From the NCBI RefSeq assembly GCF_000482845.1, contig NZ_AXWV01000016.1, positions 24,257-88,256 on the forward strand: a stretch of DNA of 64,000 nt, written 5' to 3'. Source of the stretch: Anaerobiospirillum succiniciproducens DSM 6400 (GTDB taxonomy: Bacteria; Pseudomonadota; Gammaproteobacteria; Enterobacterales; Succinivibrionaceae). The notes under the pieces were generated by a model. It was given only the letters and a program-made list of their open reading frames with translations, did not search any database and had not been told where the DNA came from. Below are positions 30,066 through 38,491 of this stretch, piece after piece. How positions within the stretch are numbered: position 1 is the first letter of the stretch; each line of letters begins with the position of its first letter. The position numbers and the translations under genes are program-made.

Positions 30066-30115
30066 AAAGGAGATAGCGCCTAATACGTCATCAGACGTTA
30101 TAGCGCTAATAATCT
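30066..30115 (+). promoter_or_regulatory. Shine-Dalgarno sequence separated from the bioA start by a hairpin
   Basis: AAAGGAGA (30066-30073) is a near-perfect ribosome-binding site but lies 43 bases from the bioA ATG. The 35 bases between 30074 and 30108 form a hairpin: outer arms TAGCGC and GCGCTA, inner arms ACGT and ACGT, loop CATCAG. Folding brings the site to about 8 bases from the ATG. No ATG, GTG or TTG lies at normal distance from the site. Confidence 0.65.
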
Positions 30116-31549
30116 ATGAGCGAGTTAAGTTACCTAACTGATAGCTTTGACAAGAAGCACTTGTGGCATCCATACACTTCAGCTTTAGACCCACTGCCTG
30201 CGTTAAAAGTTGTCAGCGCCCGCGACCGTACTTTAGAGCTTATAGATGGTACCAAGCTTATCGATGCCATGTCCTCATGGTGGTGCTGTAATCTTGGCTA
30301 TCAAATTCCTGAGATCACAGCAGCTTTAAAGCAGCAGGTAGATCGCTTATCTCATGTCATGTTTGCTGGTCTTACTCATGAGCCAGCCATTGAGCTTGGC
30401 AAGCGTTTATTAAAACTGCTGCCAGGTAATGAGCACATCTTCTACGCAGACTCTGGTTCTGTAGCCACAGAAGTTGCTATGAAGATGGCGCTGCAGTATC
30501 AGCATGCTAAAGCTGTTGCTTATCAAGACAAAGACGACGCGCCATTTAACTATGCTACCCGCAATAACTTTATTACCGTACGCTCTGGCTACCACGGTGA
30601 TACTTGGAATGCGATGTCTGTCTGTGATCCAGCCGGCATGCACAATGTCTTTGGCTCAGCCATGCAACAGCGTCTATTTGCTCCTAATCCTCAAGCTCCT
30701 TTTAGCGGAAGCATTGTCTATTCACAAAGCCGCCCACAGCACGTCTCTTTAACTAAGATTGAAGAGCTAGAATTAGTGCAAAAGGATCTTGAGAATCTGC
30801 GTAAGATGTTTACAGAGCACTCAAGCGAGATCGCAGCCTTGATCTTAGAGCCAATCGTACAAGGCGCAGGGGGCATGTTCTTCTACTCTCCTGAGTACTT
30901 AAAAGGCATGCGTGCTTTATGCGATGAGTTTGATATCGTTCTTATCTTAGATGAGATTGCAACTGGCTTTGGTCGTACTGGAAAGCTCTTTGCTCAAGAA
31001 TATGCTCAGGTAACTGCTGACATTACCATGCTTGGCAAGGGTCTGACTGCAGGCTATATGACCTTATCTGCAGTGCTGTGCGCCTCTAAGATCTCAGATG
31101 CAGTAAGCAAATCTGATCCATACGTCTTTATGCATGGCCCAACCTTCATGGCTAATCCACTTGCTTGCTCTGTTGCTTGTGCATCGATTGATGCCCTGCT
31201 CTCTAGAGATTGGTCTAATAGCGTCAAACGTATTGAAGAGCAGCTTAAGGATGGTCTAAAGGAGCTTTCCTCAGCCTCATGTGTTGATGAGATCCGCGTC
31301 TTTGGCGCAATTGGCGTGGTGCAGATGCATGAGCGCGTCAATGTTAAGGCTGTACAGCAAGAGTGCTTAAAACTCGGTGTATGGCTCCGTCCAATGGGCA
31401 ATCTCTTATACTGCATGCCTCCATTTACCACCACAAAAGAAGAAATGGACAAGATCATCGCAGCTATGTGCACCATTACACGCAAGATCGATGACGGTTC
31501 CATCCCTGCCGTTCCTCAAAGCGTCTCTATAGAAGACAACCCTGTCTAA
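30116..31549 (+). CDS. bioA: Adenosylmethionine-8-amino-7-oxononanoate aminotransferase
   Basis: BioA transfers an amino group from S-adenosylmethionine to 8-amino-7-oxononanoate, giving 7,8-diaminopelargonate. The 477-residue sequence follows E. coli BioA closely: LWHPYTS (17-23), MSSWWCCNLGY, SHVMFAGLTHEPAIEL, ADSGSVATEVAMKMALQY, SGYHGDTWNAMSVCDP, EPIVQGAGGM, DEIATGFGRTGKLFA and the PLP lysine in MLGKGLTAGYMTLSAVL. The start ATG is fixed by an in-frame stop (TAA) two codons upstream. The C-terminus is about 40 residues longer than in E. coli. Translation may depend on the hairpin just upstream. Confidence 0.97.
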   Translation: MSELSYLTDSFDKKHLWHPYTSALDPLPALKVVSARDRTLELIDGTKLIDAMSSWWCCNLGYQIPEITAALKQQVDRLSHVMFAGLTHEPAIELGKRLLKLLPGNEHIFYADSGSVATEVAMKMALQYQHAKAVAYQDKDDAPFNYATRNNFITVRSGYHGDTWNAMSVCDPAGMHNVFGSAMQQRLFAPNPQAPFSGSIVYSQSRPQHVSLTKIEELELVQKDLENLRKMFTEHSSEIAALILEPIVQGAGGMFFYSPEYLKGMRALCDEFDIVLILDEIATGFGRTGKLFAQEYAQVTADITMLGKGLTAGYMTLSAVLCASKISDAVSKSDPYVFMHGPTFMANPLACSVACASIDALLSRDWSNSVKRIEEQLKDGLKELSSASCVDEIRVFGAIGVVQMHERVNVKAVQQECLKLGVWLRPMGNLLYCMPPFTTTKEEMDKIIAAMCTITRKIDDGSIPAVPQSVSIEDNPV

Positions 31550-31786
31550 ACAAAAGACCAAAAGAACGTATCGCAAGCTCTCAATGGTCTAGCCAAACCA
31601 ATGGCTAGGCCATCAGGCATCAAGCTTTGCGGCAAAAAAAAGCATCTACTGTTATGCAACTAAATGAGACACTTATCTGATCAATCAGGCGTACTCAGCA
31701 GCATCTGCATAAAGAGTTAAGCATGTGACTAAGACAATGCGATAAGCCTACACATAAGTAATACTGCTTAGCAGCCGTCCATATTT

Positions 31787-32527
31787 TTAAAAGGTGATAT
31801 CGTCGTAATCGTCGCTTACGTCCATATCGTCTGCGGCGCTGTAGAAGTCTAAATTGTCTTGACGCGCAAAGAGCTCATCAAATGGCAGGCTTAACTGAAT
31901 TGAAGTCTGATTCTTAGCTACAGTAGCAATAACTGGGGTTTGGCTAAAGCGCTCAATAAGCTTTAATGAATCACGATGAGCATAGTTAGCCTGATCGTAG
32001 TCATTGATAATGATGCCTGGAACGTTAAGGCCCATACGACGTAAGTAGAGCACAGCAAGAGTAGATAAGTTCATGGACTTAGCACTCATACGAACAATTG
32101 GCACCACATTAAGACGCAGTCTGGAGATAATGTCTTCTTGTAAGAGCACCTCATTATCTTCCATGATGAGCGGAGAGATAATGTCACCAATGCCCTCTAA
32201 TACCATGCAAGAGTGAGTAGCAGTATTCCAGCCAAAGCGCTCTTGGATGACCTGAGCGTCGATGTAATTACCGGTCTTACGACCTAATAAATGCACTGGA
32301 CCAGAATGACGATAGATGTATGGGATCATCTCAGTAAGCTCCTGACCTGTTGGGACTAAGGAGCGGATTTGGGCGGCTTCACTTTGCTCAATGGACTTCA
32401 CGCCAGTAGATGCACACTTAAAATAGCCTGGATTTAAGCCTGATTGTTTGAGCGCTTTAAGTAACAAGGCTGAGATGTAAGTTTTTCCAGCTTTTGGCTC
32501 GCATCCGAGTAAGGCCACACCAGGCAT
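31787..32527 (-). CDS. Second, divergent dethiobiotin synthetase-like protein
   Basis: The 246-residue protein has the BioD fold signature in weaker form: P-loop LLGCEPKAGKTY (6-17), YFKCASTG (36-43, matching YxKxxxTG), SGPVHLLGRKTGN in place of the SPH motif, and EGIGDIISPL in place of EGAGGxxxPL. The classic TGTDVGKT is changed to CEPKAGKT and the substrate-binding SPH is not intact. It lies convergent to bioA, so the context is biotin-related. It may be a BioD paralogue with altered activity, as E. coli has with its second copy, or an unrelated P-loop ligase. It starts with ATG preceded by AGGAGATTA. Confidence 0.7.
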   Translation of the reverse strand: MPGVALLGCEPKAGKTYISALLLKALKQSGLNPGYFKCASTGVKSIEQSEAAQIRSLVPTGQELTEMIPYIYRHSGPVHLLGRKTGNYIDAQVIQERFGWNTATHSCMVLEGIGDIISPLIMEDNEVLLQEDIISRLRLNVVPIVRMSAKSMNLSTLAVLYLRRMGLNVPGIIINDYDQANYAHRDSLKLIERFSQTPVIATVAKNQTSIQLSLPFDELFARQDNLDFYSAADDMDVSDDYDDITF

Positions 32528-32587
32528 ATTAATCTCCTAAAACTATGTACGTATCTAAAACAGCACCCACATTTTACTAGTAATAGC

Positions 32588-32718
32588 GGTCACTTTTTAT
32601 AAGCAAGCGTACCTCAATTTGCTATTAACGGTACTAACTTTTCACTAGAAAGAGCACCTAAATTTGCTAAAACGGCACTCAATTTTCACTAGCAAGAGCA
32701 CTCAATTATTACTAGAAA
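32588..32718. repeat. Degenerate tandem repeat, about 44 bp x 3
   Basis: Three diverged copies share the words CGGTACTAACTTTTCACTAG and AGAGCACCTAAATTTGCTA. They fill much of the gap between bioD-like and pgpA, which are divergent. Confidence 0.6.
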
Positions 32719-32779
32719 ACGCGCTGAAAAAGCACGATTATTAACTTTGCTTTGTCTAACAAAGTTTGCTCGCAAGCTA

Positions 32780-32815
32780 TTATTGTAGCAGCGCTTAATA
32801 TCAAGCTGCTACAAT
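32780..32815. promoter_or_regulatory. Inverted repeat upstream of pgpA
   Basis: Perfect 12-bp arms TATTGTAGCAGC and GCTGCTACAATA enclose a 12-base spacer and end 33 bp before the pgpA start codon. It may be an operator or a 5' UTR hairpin. No T-run follows on either strand, which speaks against a terminator. Confidence 0.6.
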
Positions 32816-32848
32816 AGCGTGAATCAATATCACAAAGGAAGAAATCTA

Positions 32849-33352
32849 ATGGCCGACTATGCCCTGCTCCGTAAGCTTAATCTTAAGAACCCATGGCACC
32901 TTATCGCAGTTGGTTTTGGCAGTGGTTTAAGTCCTAAAGCACCTGGTACTGCAGGATCTTTTTTAGCCATGTTTATCTGCATGGGCCTCATCATGGCTCC
33001 TTGGTATGCAGCTCTGATCGCCGCAATTGTATTCTTCTTTTTAGGCGTTAAAGCCTGTAATGAGGCAGAGAAAGCTATGGGTACCCACGATCACGGCGGT
33101 CTAGTCGTCGATGAATTTGTGGGCATGTTTATTACTGTAATTGCATTCCCTCAAGGACAGTGGCACTTAGCTTTCCTTGCTTTTGTAGTATTCCGCTTCT
33201 TTGACATCCTCAAACCATTCCCAGTCAACGTAGCCGACCGCAAGATCACCGGCGGCCTTGGTGTCATGGTAGATGATGTCCTAGCCGGCATTTACTCTCT
33301 AATCGCCTGCCATATCATTCTTTACTTTACTGGCACAGCCCTGTTCATTTAA
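32849..33352 (+). CDS. pgpA: Phosphatidylglycerophosphatase A
   Basis: PgpA dephosphorylates phosphatidylglycerophosphate at the inner membrane, the last step of phosphatidylglycerol synthesis. The 167-residue product has the family motif GFGSGLSPKAPGTAGS near the N-terminus, the acidic VVDEFVGMF motif, FRFFDILKPFP and GVMVDDVLAG, plus several hydrophobic segments. I start at ATG 32849 (MADYALL), which has AAAGGAAG 5-12 bases upstream; an earlier in-frame start has no site. A terminator follows. Confidence 0.94.
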   Translation: MADYALLRKLNLKNPWHLIAVGFGSGLSPKAPGTAGSFLAMFICMGLIMAPWYAALIAAIVFFFLGVKACNEAEKAMGTHDHGGLVVDEFVGMFITVIAFPQGQWHLAFLAFVVFRFFDILKPFPVNVADRKITGGLGVMVDDVLAGIYSLIACHIILYFTGTALFI

Positions 33353-33411
33353 GGGAAGCGCCAAAACCGTATACAGCTCTAGCAAACTTATAAACATCTT
33401 CCAAATACGGC

Positions 33412-33436
33412 AAAGGCACCTCATGGTGCCTTTTTG
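33412..33436 (+). terminator. Terminator after pgpA
   Basis: AAAGGCACC-TCAT-GGTGCCTTTTTG: perfect hairpin with a T-run, 60 bp after the stop codon. Confidence 0.85.
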
Positions 33437-33487
33437 CTAATACAGGATCGGTAAGCCTAGCTCCACACAGAAACTTAGGCTACCAAG

Positions 33488-35323
33488 CTAAGAGCCAATA
33501 AAGCCACCTGCCTGACGGTTCCATAAACGAGCATATAAGCCATCTTTATTTAGCAGCTCTTCATGAGTGCCTTGCTCAACAATGGTTCCCTGCTCCATCA
33601 CCACAATGCGATCCATCATCACTAAAGTGGATAAGCGGTGGGCAATAGCAATAACCGTTCGTCCTTTCATAATGGTTTCAAGATTATCTTGAATGATGTG
33701 CTCAGAATCGGAGTCTAAAGCTGAAGTAGCCTCATCTAAAATTAGAACAGGAGCACCCTTCATTACCACACGTGCAAGAGCAATACGCTGCCGCTGACCT
33801 CCTGAGAGCTTAACGCCGCGATCACCAACCATGGCATTAAAGCCCTGTGCTCCCTTTAAGTCTGACAGGTTTTGGATGAAGTCTAACGAGTCGGTCAGGA
33901 TAGCAGCTCGCTCTAAATCCTCTTCACAAAAGTCTGAGCAACCGTATGCGATGTTCTCGCCTACAGTACGGTGCAAGAGTGCAGGATCTTGAGCCACCAT
34001 AGCAAACGAGTCATGCAGGTCTTCTTGACGTAAATCCTTGATGTTGACACCATCGAGCAAGATAGCGCCAGACTTAATATCGTAAAAGCGTAATAGCAAT
34101 GAAATTAAGGTGGACTTACCTGCACCTGATGGACCAACCACACCAATCTTCTCACCTGGTTTAATGTGCAGATTGATGTTCTTGATAATGTTTTTATCAT
34201 CGCGATAGCGGAAAGAAACATCTTTAAACTCGATATCACCCTTAACATCCTTAAGCTCATGAGGATGAGCAGGATCTTGAATGCTCTTTGGACGGGCAAT
34301 AGTATTGATGCCGTCGTATACAGTACCGATGTTCTCAAAGATGGCACCGATCTCCCACATCATCCAACGAGACATATTGATTACACGAATGGATACAGCA
34401 ATAGAGATCGCAATGGCTCCTGAGGAGATAGCGTAGTTTGACCATAAGAACAAGGCTAATGCTGCAGTAGTAATCAGCATAGCGTAGTTCATAAGCTGCA
34501 CAGACACGTCAAACATAGTAAGAACACGCAACGCACGATATTCAGCCTTAATATAGTCACTCATGGCATCTTGAGCATACTTACGCTCTCGACCACGACC
34601 ACCAAAGAGCTTCACGGTGGAGATATTCACATAGCTATCTACGATACGGCCAACCATGTCAGAGCGAGTATCCGCCTGTGCTTGAGCCATACGACGAAGC
34701 TTAGGAATAAAGATAAATACAGCGTTTAGATAGAGAACTAGCCATACCATCAGAGGGATGGCTAAGTACAGATCAGCATCTGCAAGCATCCACGCCATGG
34801 TCGCAAAATACACCATTAAGTGGACCAATACGTCCATGAGCTTGAGTACCGAGGTACGCACCGCCATGGCAGTTTGCATTACCTTGTTGGCAATGCGGCC
34901 TGCAAATTCTTCAGTAAAGAACGATAATGACTGCTCTAGAAGATAGCGATGCACCTGCCAGCGAATCTGCATTGGATAGTTAGACGAAACCGTTTGGCGC
35001 AGCAAGAGCGAATGCAGCACTGTAGCTACAGGCAAAACAATGCCTGCCACGATCACCATCAACATCAGATTGGTGCCATGGTTATGAATGAATTCAGATG
35101 GGGAGGAGGATTGAGTCCAATCAACGAGCAGGCCTAGACAGATAAAGAACAGAGCTTCACCTGCAGCCATGCATGAGGTCAAAAAGGCAATTATGGCTAA
35201 GAACGGCCACAGACCTTTAGTGTAGAAAAGGATGAAACGAATCAGGCCCTTAGGCGGTTCTCCTTTGAGCGCAGATGGGAATGGTGGAATCAAATGTTCA
35301 AAAAAGCGCCATATTCGCTCCAC
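33488..35323 (-). CDS. ABC exporter, fused membrane and ATPase domains
   Basis: A half-size ABC exporter of about 611 residues that probably acts as a dimer in the inner membrane. The first 330 residues hold about six hydrophobic segments. The ATPase domain has Walker A GPSGAGKST, the signature LSGGQRQRIALARV, Walker B VLILDEATSALDSD and the switch His in AIAHRLST. It resembles the MsbA/multidrug and lipid exporter group, but the substrate cannot be told. I start at GTG 35323 because a full AGGAGG lies five bases upstream; the longer frame from TTG 35338 would include that site in its own coding sequence. Confidence 0.92.
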   Translation of the reverse strand: MERIWRFFEHLIPPFPSALKGEPPKGLIRFILFYTKGLWPFLAIIAFLTSCMAAGEALFFICLGLLVDWTQSSSPSEFIHNHGTNLMLMVIVAGIVLPVATVLHSLLLRQTVSSNYPMQIRWQVHRYLLEQSLSFFTEEFAGRIANKVMQTAMAVRTSVLKLMDVLVHLMVYFATMAWMLADADLYLAIPLMVWLVLYLNAVFIFIPKLRRMAQAQADTRSDMVGRIVDSYVNISTVKLFGGRGRERKYAQDAMSDYIKAEYRALRVLTMFDVSVQLMNYAMLITTAALALFLWSNYAISSGAIAISIAVSIRVINMSRWMMWEIGAIFENIGTVYDGINTIARPKSIQDPAHPHELKDVKGDIEFKDVSFRYRDDKNIIKNINLHIKPGEKIGVVGPSGAGKSTLISLLLRFYDIKSGAILLDGVNIKDLRQEDLHDSFAMVAQDPALLHRTVGENIAYGCSDFCEEDLERAAILTDSLDFIQNLSDLKGAQGFNAMVGDRGVKLSGGQRQRIALARVVMKGAPVLILDEATSALDSDSEHIIQDNLETIMKGRTVIAIAHRLSTLVMMDRIVVMEQGTIVEQGTHEELLNKDGLYARLWNRQAGGFIGS

Positions 35324-35594
35324 GATAACCTCCTGCAAGAATCAATAAGCCTAAAGACACAAGCTCCAAACCTCATCAAGAGGCCTAACGAGCTAAGACA
35401 TTAGCTAAAACTTGAGCAAAACATTTGCCAAAGCATAAGCCAAAACAAACGCACATGCTCAATTAGCATCAGCTCAAAGCTACAGCATAGTATACGACAT
35501 GAAACATAGTCAGATTATAGGCAGATAGCATAGATTTTAGAATGCCATACCCTCTAGCAACTGAAAAATCAAAAACATCCCCTCAAAAACGCAA

Positions 35595-35620
35595 AAGGCA
35601 GCCATCTGGCTGCCCTTCAT
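35595..35620 (-). terminator. Terminator after the first flagellin gene
   Basis: On the minus strand GGCAGCC-AGAT-GGCTGCC is followed by TTTTGCG, about 50 bp beyond the stop. Confidence 0.75.
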
Positions 35621-35671
35621 AATTAATCTTAAAAAGATCTTTGAACCTGCTCAAGAGAGCAGATGCTACTC

Positions 35672-36622
35672 TTAGCCTAAGAGGCTTAAGCCAAGCTGAG
35701 GACGAGTGTTAGCCTGCATCAGCATGGAAGCAGCAGCCTGCTGAATGATTGACTGCTGAGATAAGTTAGCAGACTCTTCAGCAAAGTCAGCATCACGAAT
35801 ACGGCTTCGAGCATCGGCCTCATTAGCAGCAACGTTAGACTGGTTGCGGATAGAGCTCTCAAGTCTGTTCTGGATCGCACCCAAATCGGCACGCTTGCTA
35901 TCAACCTGCGCAATCATCTGATCCATAGCAGTGATAATATCTTGAGGAGCATCAGCTACTGAGAAGTTTACCTTTACAGCGCCATTAGCATCTTCTTTTG
36001 TAAATGCCTTAGTTGCATCACCAAACTTTGCCTGATCTACACCACCATCGACACCAATTTTTGAGAACACAAAGTTATCTAATTGGAAGCTAATGGTATC
36101 ACCCTTGTTTGATCCAACCTGCAGAGTAACTGTACCTGCCTTACCAACATCACCAGCAGCAGCTGCAGAGAAAATGGTGTTGTTTTTATTAGCCTCTTTA
36201 ACACCATTGAGAATGGTCTTTCCTGCAAAAGTAGTTTGCTTAGCAATACGAGTGATTTCAGTTGCTAATGCAGAAGCTTCTTTTGACAAAGCCTTTTTAT
36301 CTTCCATGGTATTTGTTCCGTTACTAGCTTGTACTGCTAAAGTACGGATCTTCTGAAGCATACCTGAGATCTCATCCATGCCAGCTTCAGCAGTCTGAGC
36401 TAATGCAATACCGTCAGAGGCGTTACGGTTGCCCTGATTGAGGCCATTAATCTGGGAGGTTAAACGATCAGCGATCTGGAGGCCTGCAGCGTCGTCTTTG
36501 GCGCTGTTAATACGCATACCGCTTGATAAGCGCTGGTATGTGGTGGTCAAAGAGTTCTGGACATTGCCGAGGTAACGCTGACCCTGAAGGGCGGAATAAT
36601 TGGTATTTACATATACTGCCAT
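35672..36622 (-). CDS. fliC: Flagellin, copy 1
   Basis: Subunit of the flagellar filament, exported through the flagellar type III system. The 316-residue protein has the conserved N-terminal D0/D1 helices (LTTTYQRLSSGMRINSAKDDAAG, residues 25-47) and C-terminal helices (NRLESSIRNQSNVAANEADARSRIRDADFAEE and the final NTRPQLGLSLLG). The central variable part is short (about 140-235) and differs from copy 2. The start ATG has an ideal AGGAGA site. A terminator separates it from copy 2, so each gene is its own transcription unit. Confidence 0.95.
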   Translation of the reverse strand: MAVYVNTNYSALQGQRYLGNVQNSLTTTYQRLSSGMRINSAKDDAAGLQIADRLTSQINGLNQGNRNASDGIALAQTAEAGMDEISGMLQKIRTLAVQASNGTNTMEDKKALSKEASALATEITRIAKQTTFAGKTILNGVKEANKNNTIFSAAAAGDVGKAGTVTLQVGSNKGDTISFQLDNFVFSKIGVDGGVDQAKFGDATKAFTKEDANGAVKVNFSVADAPQDIITAMDQMIAQVDSKRADLGAIQNRLESSIRNQSNVAANEADARSRIRDADFAEESANLSQQSIIQQAAASMLMQANTRPQLGLSLLG

Positions 36623-36835
36623 GGCCTTTCTCCTAAGATGCTTTTTGCTCTATATAGCAATCGCTATGCACTATGTCAGGAGGGCCTGGCCGCTGACTAA
36701 GGAGCACTTGAATTCTGTTTTGCAGAGTCTACTTCACGACTCTGTCTGCTAATTATCTAATCGAATAGTGCTTCAGAAAATCACTTTCATCTAGAAAGAT
36801 AATGAATGTTTAACATCAACACTCCTAGAAGCAGA

Positions 36836-36862
36836 AAACCCCGCAATTGCGGGGTCTCCTTA
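36836..36862 (-). terminator. Terminator after the second flagellin gene
   Basis: ACCCCGCAATTGCGGGGT palindrome followed on the minus strand by TTTTC. It lies 38 bp beyond the stop of copy 2 and upstream of copy 1. Confidence 0.85.
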
Positions 36863-36899
36863 AAGAGCATAAAGCTCAAATCTTTAGCTTAAAGAGCTA

Positions 36900-37886
36900 T
36901 TAGCCTAAGAGGCTTAAGCCAAGCTGAGGACGGGTATTAGCCTGCATCAGCATGGAAGAAGCAGCCTGTTGGATGATGTTCTGCTGAGTGAGGTTTGCAG
37001 ACTCTTCAGCAAAGTCAGCATCACGGATACGGCTACGAGCATCAGCCTCATTAGCAGCAACGTTTGACTGGTTACGGATAGAGCTCTCAAGACGATTTTG
37101 GGTGGCACCTAAATCGGCACGCATACCATCAATCTTAGATATTGCAGTATCCATCAGCTCAATAACATTACCAATGTAATTGTCAGCTGCTGCATTTGAG
37201 AAGTCTGCCTTTGTAAAGGTTACAGTAACAGCACCAGTAGTCTTGTTAGTTAAGAAAACTTTACCAGCTGTTGCGTCAGTCAGAGCAGCGAATTTGCCGT
37301 GGCCTGCACCAATCTTTGAGAACATAGTAGATTGGGCTGCAAATGAGATAGTGTCACCCTTGTTGGAACCTACCTGCAGGGTCATGGTGCCATCAGCACC
37401 TGCCTGACCAGCTTTACCATTCTTGTCAGCATCAGCGTGCTTGCCAAAAAGTGAGCTCTCACCCATGCCGTTTAAAACGCTCTGACCTGCAAAGGTGGTC
37501 TGAGAGGAAATACGGTTGATTTCGGTCAGGAGAGCTGAAGCCTCTTTAGAAAGAGCCTCACGATCCTTAGAAGTGTTGGTGCCGTTTGCAGCCTGAACAG
37601 TTAAGGTACGTACTTTCTGGAGCATGCCGGAGATCTCATCCATACCTGCTTCCATGGTCTGAGCTAATGCAATACCGTCAGAGGCGTTACGGTTGCCCTG
37701 GTTGAGGCCGTTGATCTGGGAAGTTAAACGATCGGCGATCTGGAGGCCGGCAGCATCGTCTTTGGCGCTGTTAATACGCATACCGCTTGATAAGCGCTGG
37801 TATGTAGTAGTGAGCTGGTTCTGGACATTGCCGAGGTAACGCTGGCCCTGAAGAGCGCTGTAATTGGTATTTACATATACTGCCAT
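36900..37886 (-). CDS. fliC: Flagellin, copy 2
   Basis: Paralogue of the flagellin just downstream; the first 100 and last 70 residues are nearly identical between the two (for example IINGLNQGNRNASDGIALAQ region and NTRPQLGLSLLG). The 328-residue product has a distinct centre (about 145-240) with GKHADADKNGKAGQAGADG. The start ATG follows AAAGGGTCTATC. Both flagellin genes share the word AACAGAATTC 75-97 bp before the start codon. I could not place a convincing sigma-28 promoter. Confidence 0.95.
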   Translation of the reverse strand: MAVYVNTNYSALQGQRYLGNVQNQLTTTYQRLSSGMRINSAKDDAAGLQIADRLTSQINGLNQGNRNASDGIALAQTMEAGMDEISGMLQKVRTLTVQAANGTNTSKDREALSKEASALLTEINRISSQTTFAGQSVLNGMGESSLFGKHADADKNGKAGQAGADGTMTLQVGSNKGDTISFAAQSTMFSKIGAGHGKFAALTDATAGKVFLTNKTTGAVTVTFTKADFSNAAADNYIGNVIELMDTAISKIDGMRADLGATQNRLESSIRNQSNVAANEADARSRIRDADFAEESANLTQQNIIQQAASSMLMQANTRPQLGLSLLG

Positions 37887-38491
37887 GATAGACCCTTTAT
37901 TCTTTGTGACTAGCTTCTGGAGATAACTTTTGCTTCAAATCTCAACAGTCAAGTAGTCTGGAATTCTGTTAAGGCTAGCTTGAACTTAGTCGCTATAACC
38001 TTCTAACTATTAGTACGGCATGGTTGATACGAAGTTAACTATTTTCCAATAATTGCTTATTTTGCTTTACTTTCATAGATACAACAAAATTGTACAATTT
38101 CGCCATATAAGATCGATGTTAATCAGATAAGCTTCACTTTAGATGTAAAAAGGCAAAGCGCTTTATCATGATGGTCTATTAGATAACATAAAATTGGCTT
38201 TGATAGATACAACATTGCTAACGTAAATTAGCCTGTGTTTTCTTGACTACAAATAACTGAGATTTTCAAAGAAGGTATTTGATTGAACAGCAGCTAAAGG
38301 CAATAAATTATGAGTGCAGTGCTGTGATCTTTTGACAGTGATCTTAGAGCTGTGATCTTTTGAAAGAATAGCTTATTGCTTTTTGAGGAGGGGATTTTCC
38401 AGGGACCCATCGAGGATAAAATTGATGAATCCCTGAGTAAGGAAAGGATGAGCTCAAAAGCCTTAAGGCCTTTGGCTCATGAAGTTACTGA
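37887..38491. other. Region upstream of flagellin copy 2
   Basis: 605 bp without a gene. It should contain the promoter of flagellin copy 2. A hairpin at 38447-38480 (ATGAGC/GCTCAT outer arms) near the end of the neighbouring DUF2333-like gene could act as its terminator, but has no T-run. Confidence 0.4.

Noticed and set aside
36623..36800. Sigma-28 promoter of flagellin copy 1
   Set aside because: A TTAGATAA element resembles the -10 region, but no TAAA-type -35 lies at the right distance. I could not support a call.
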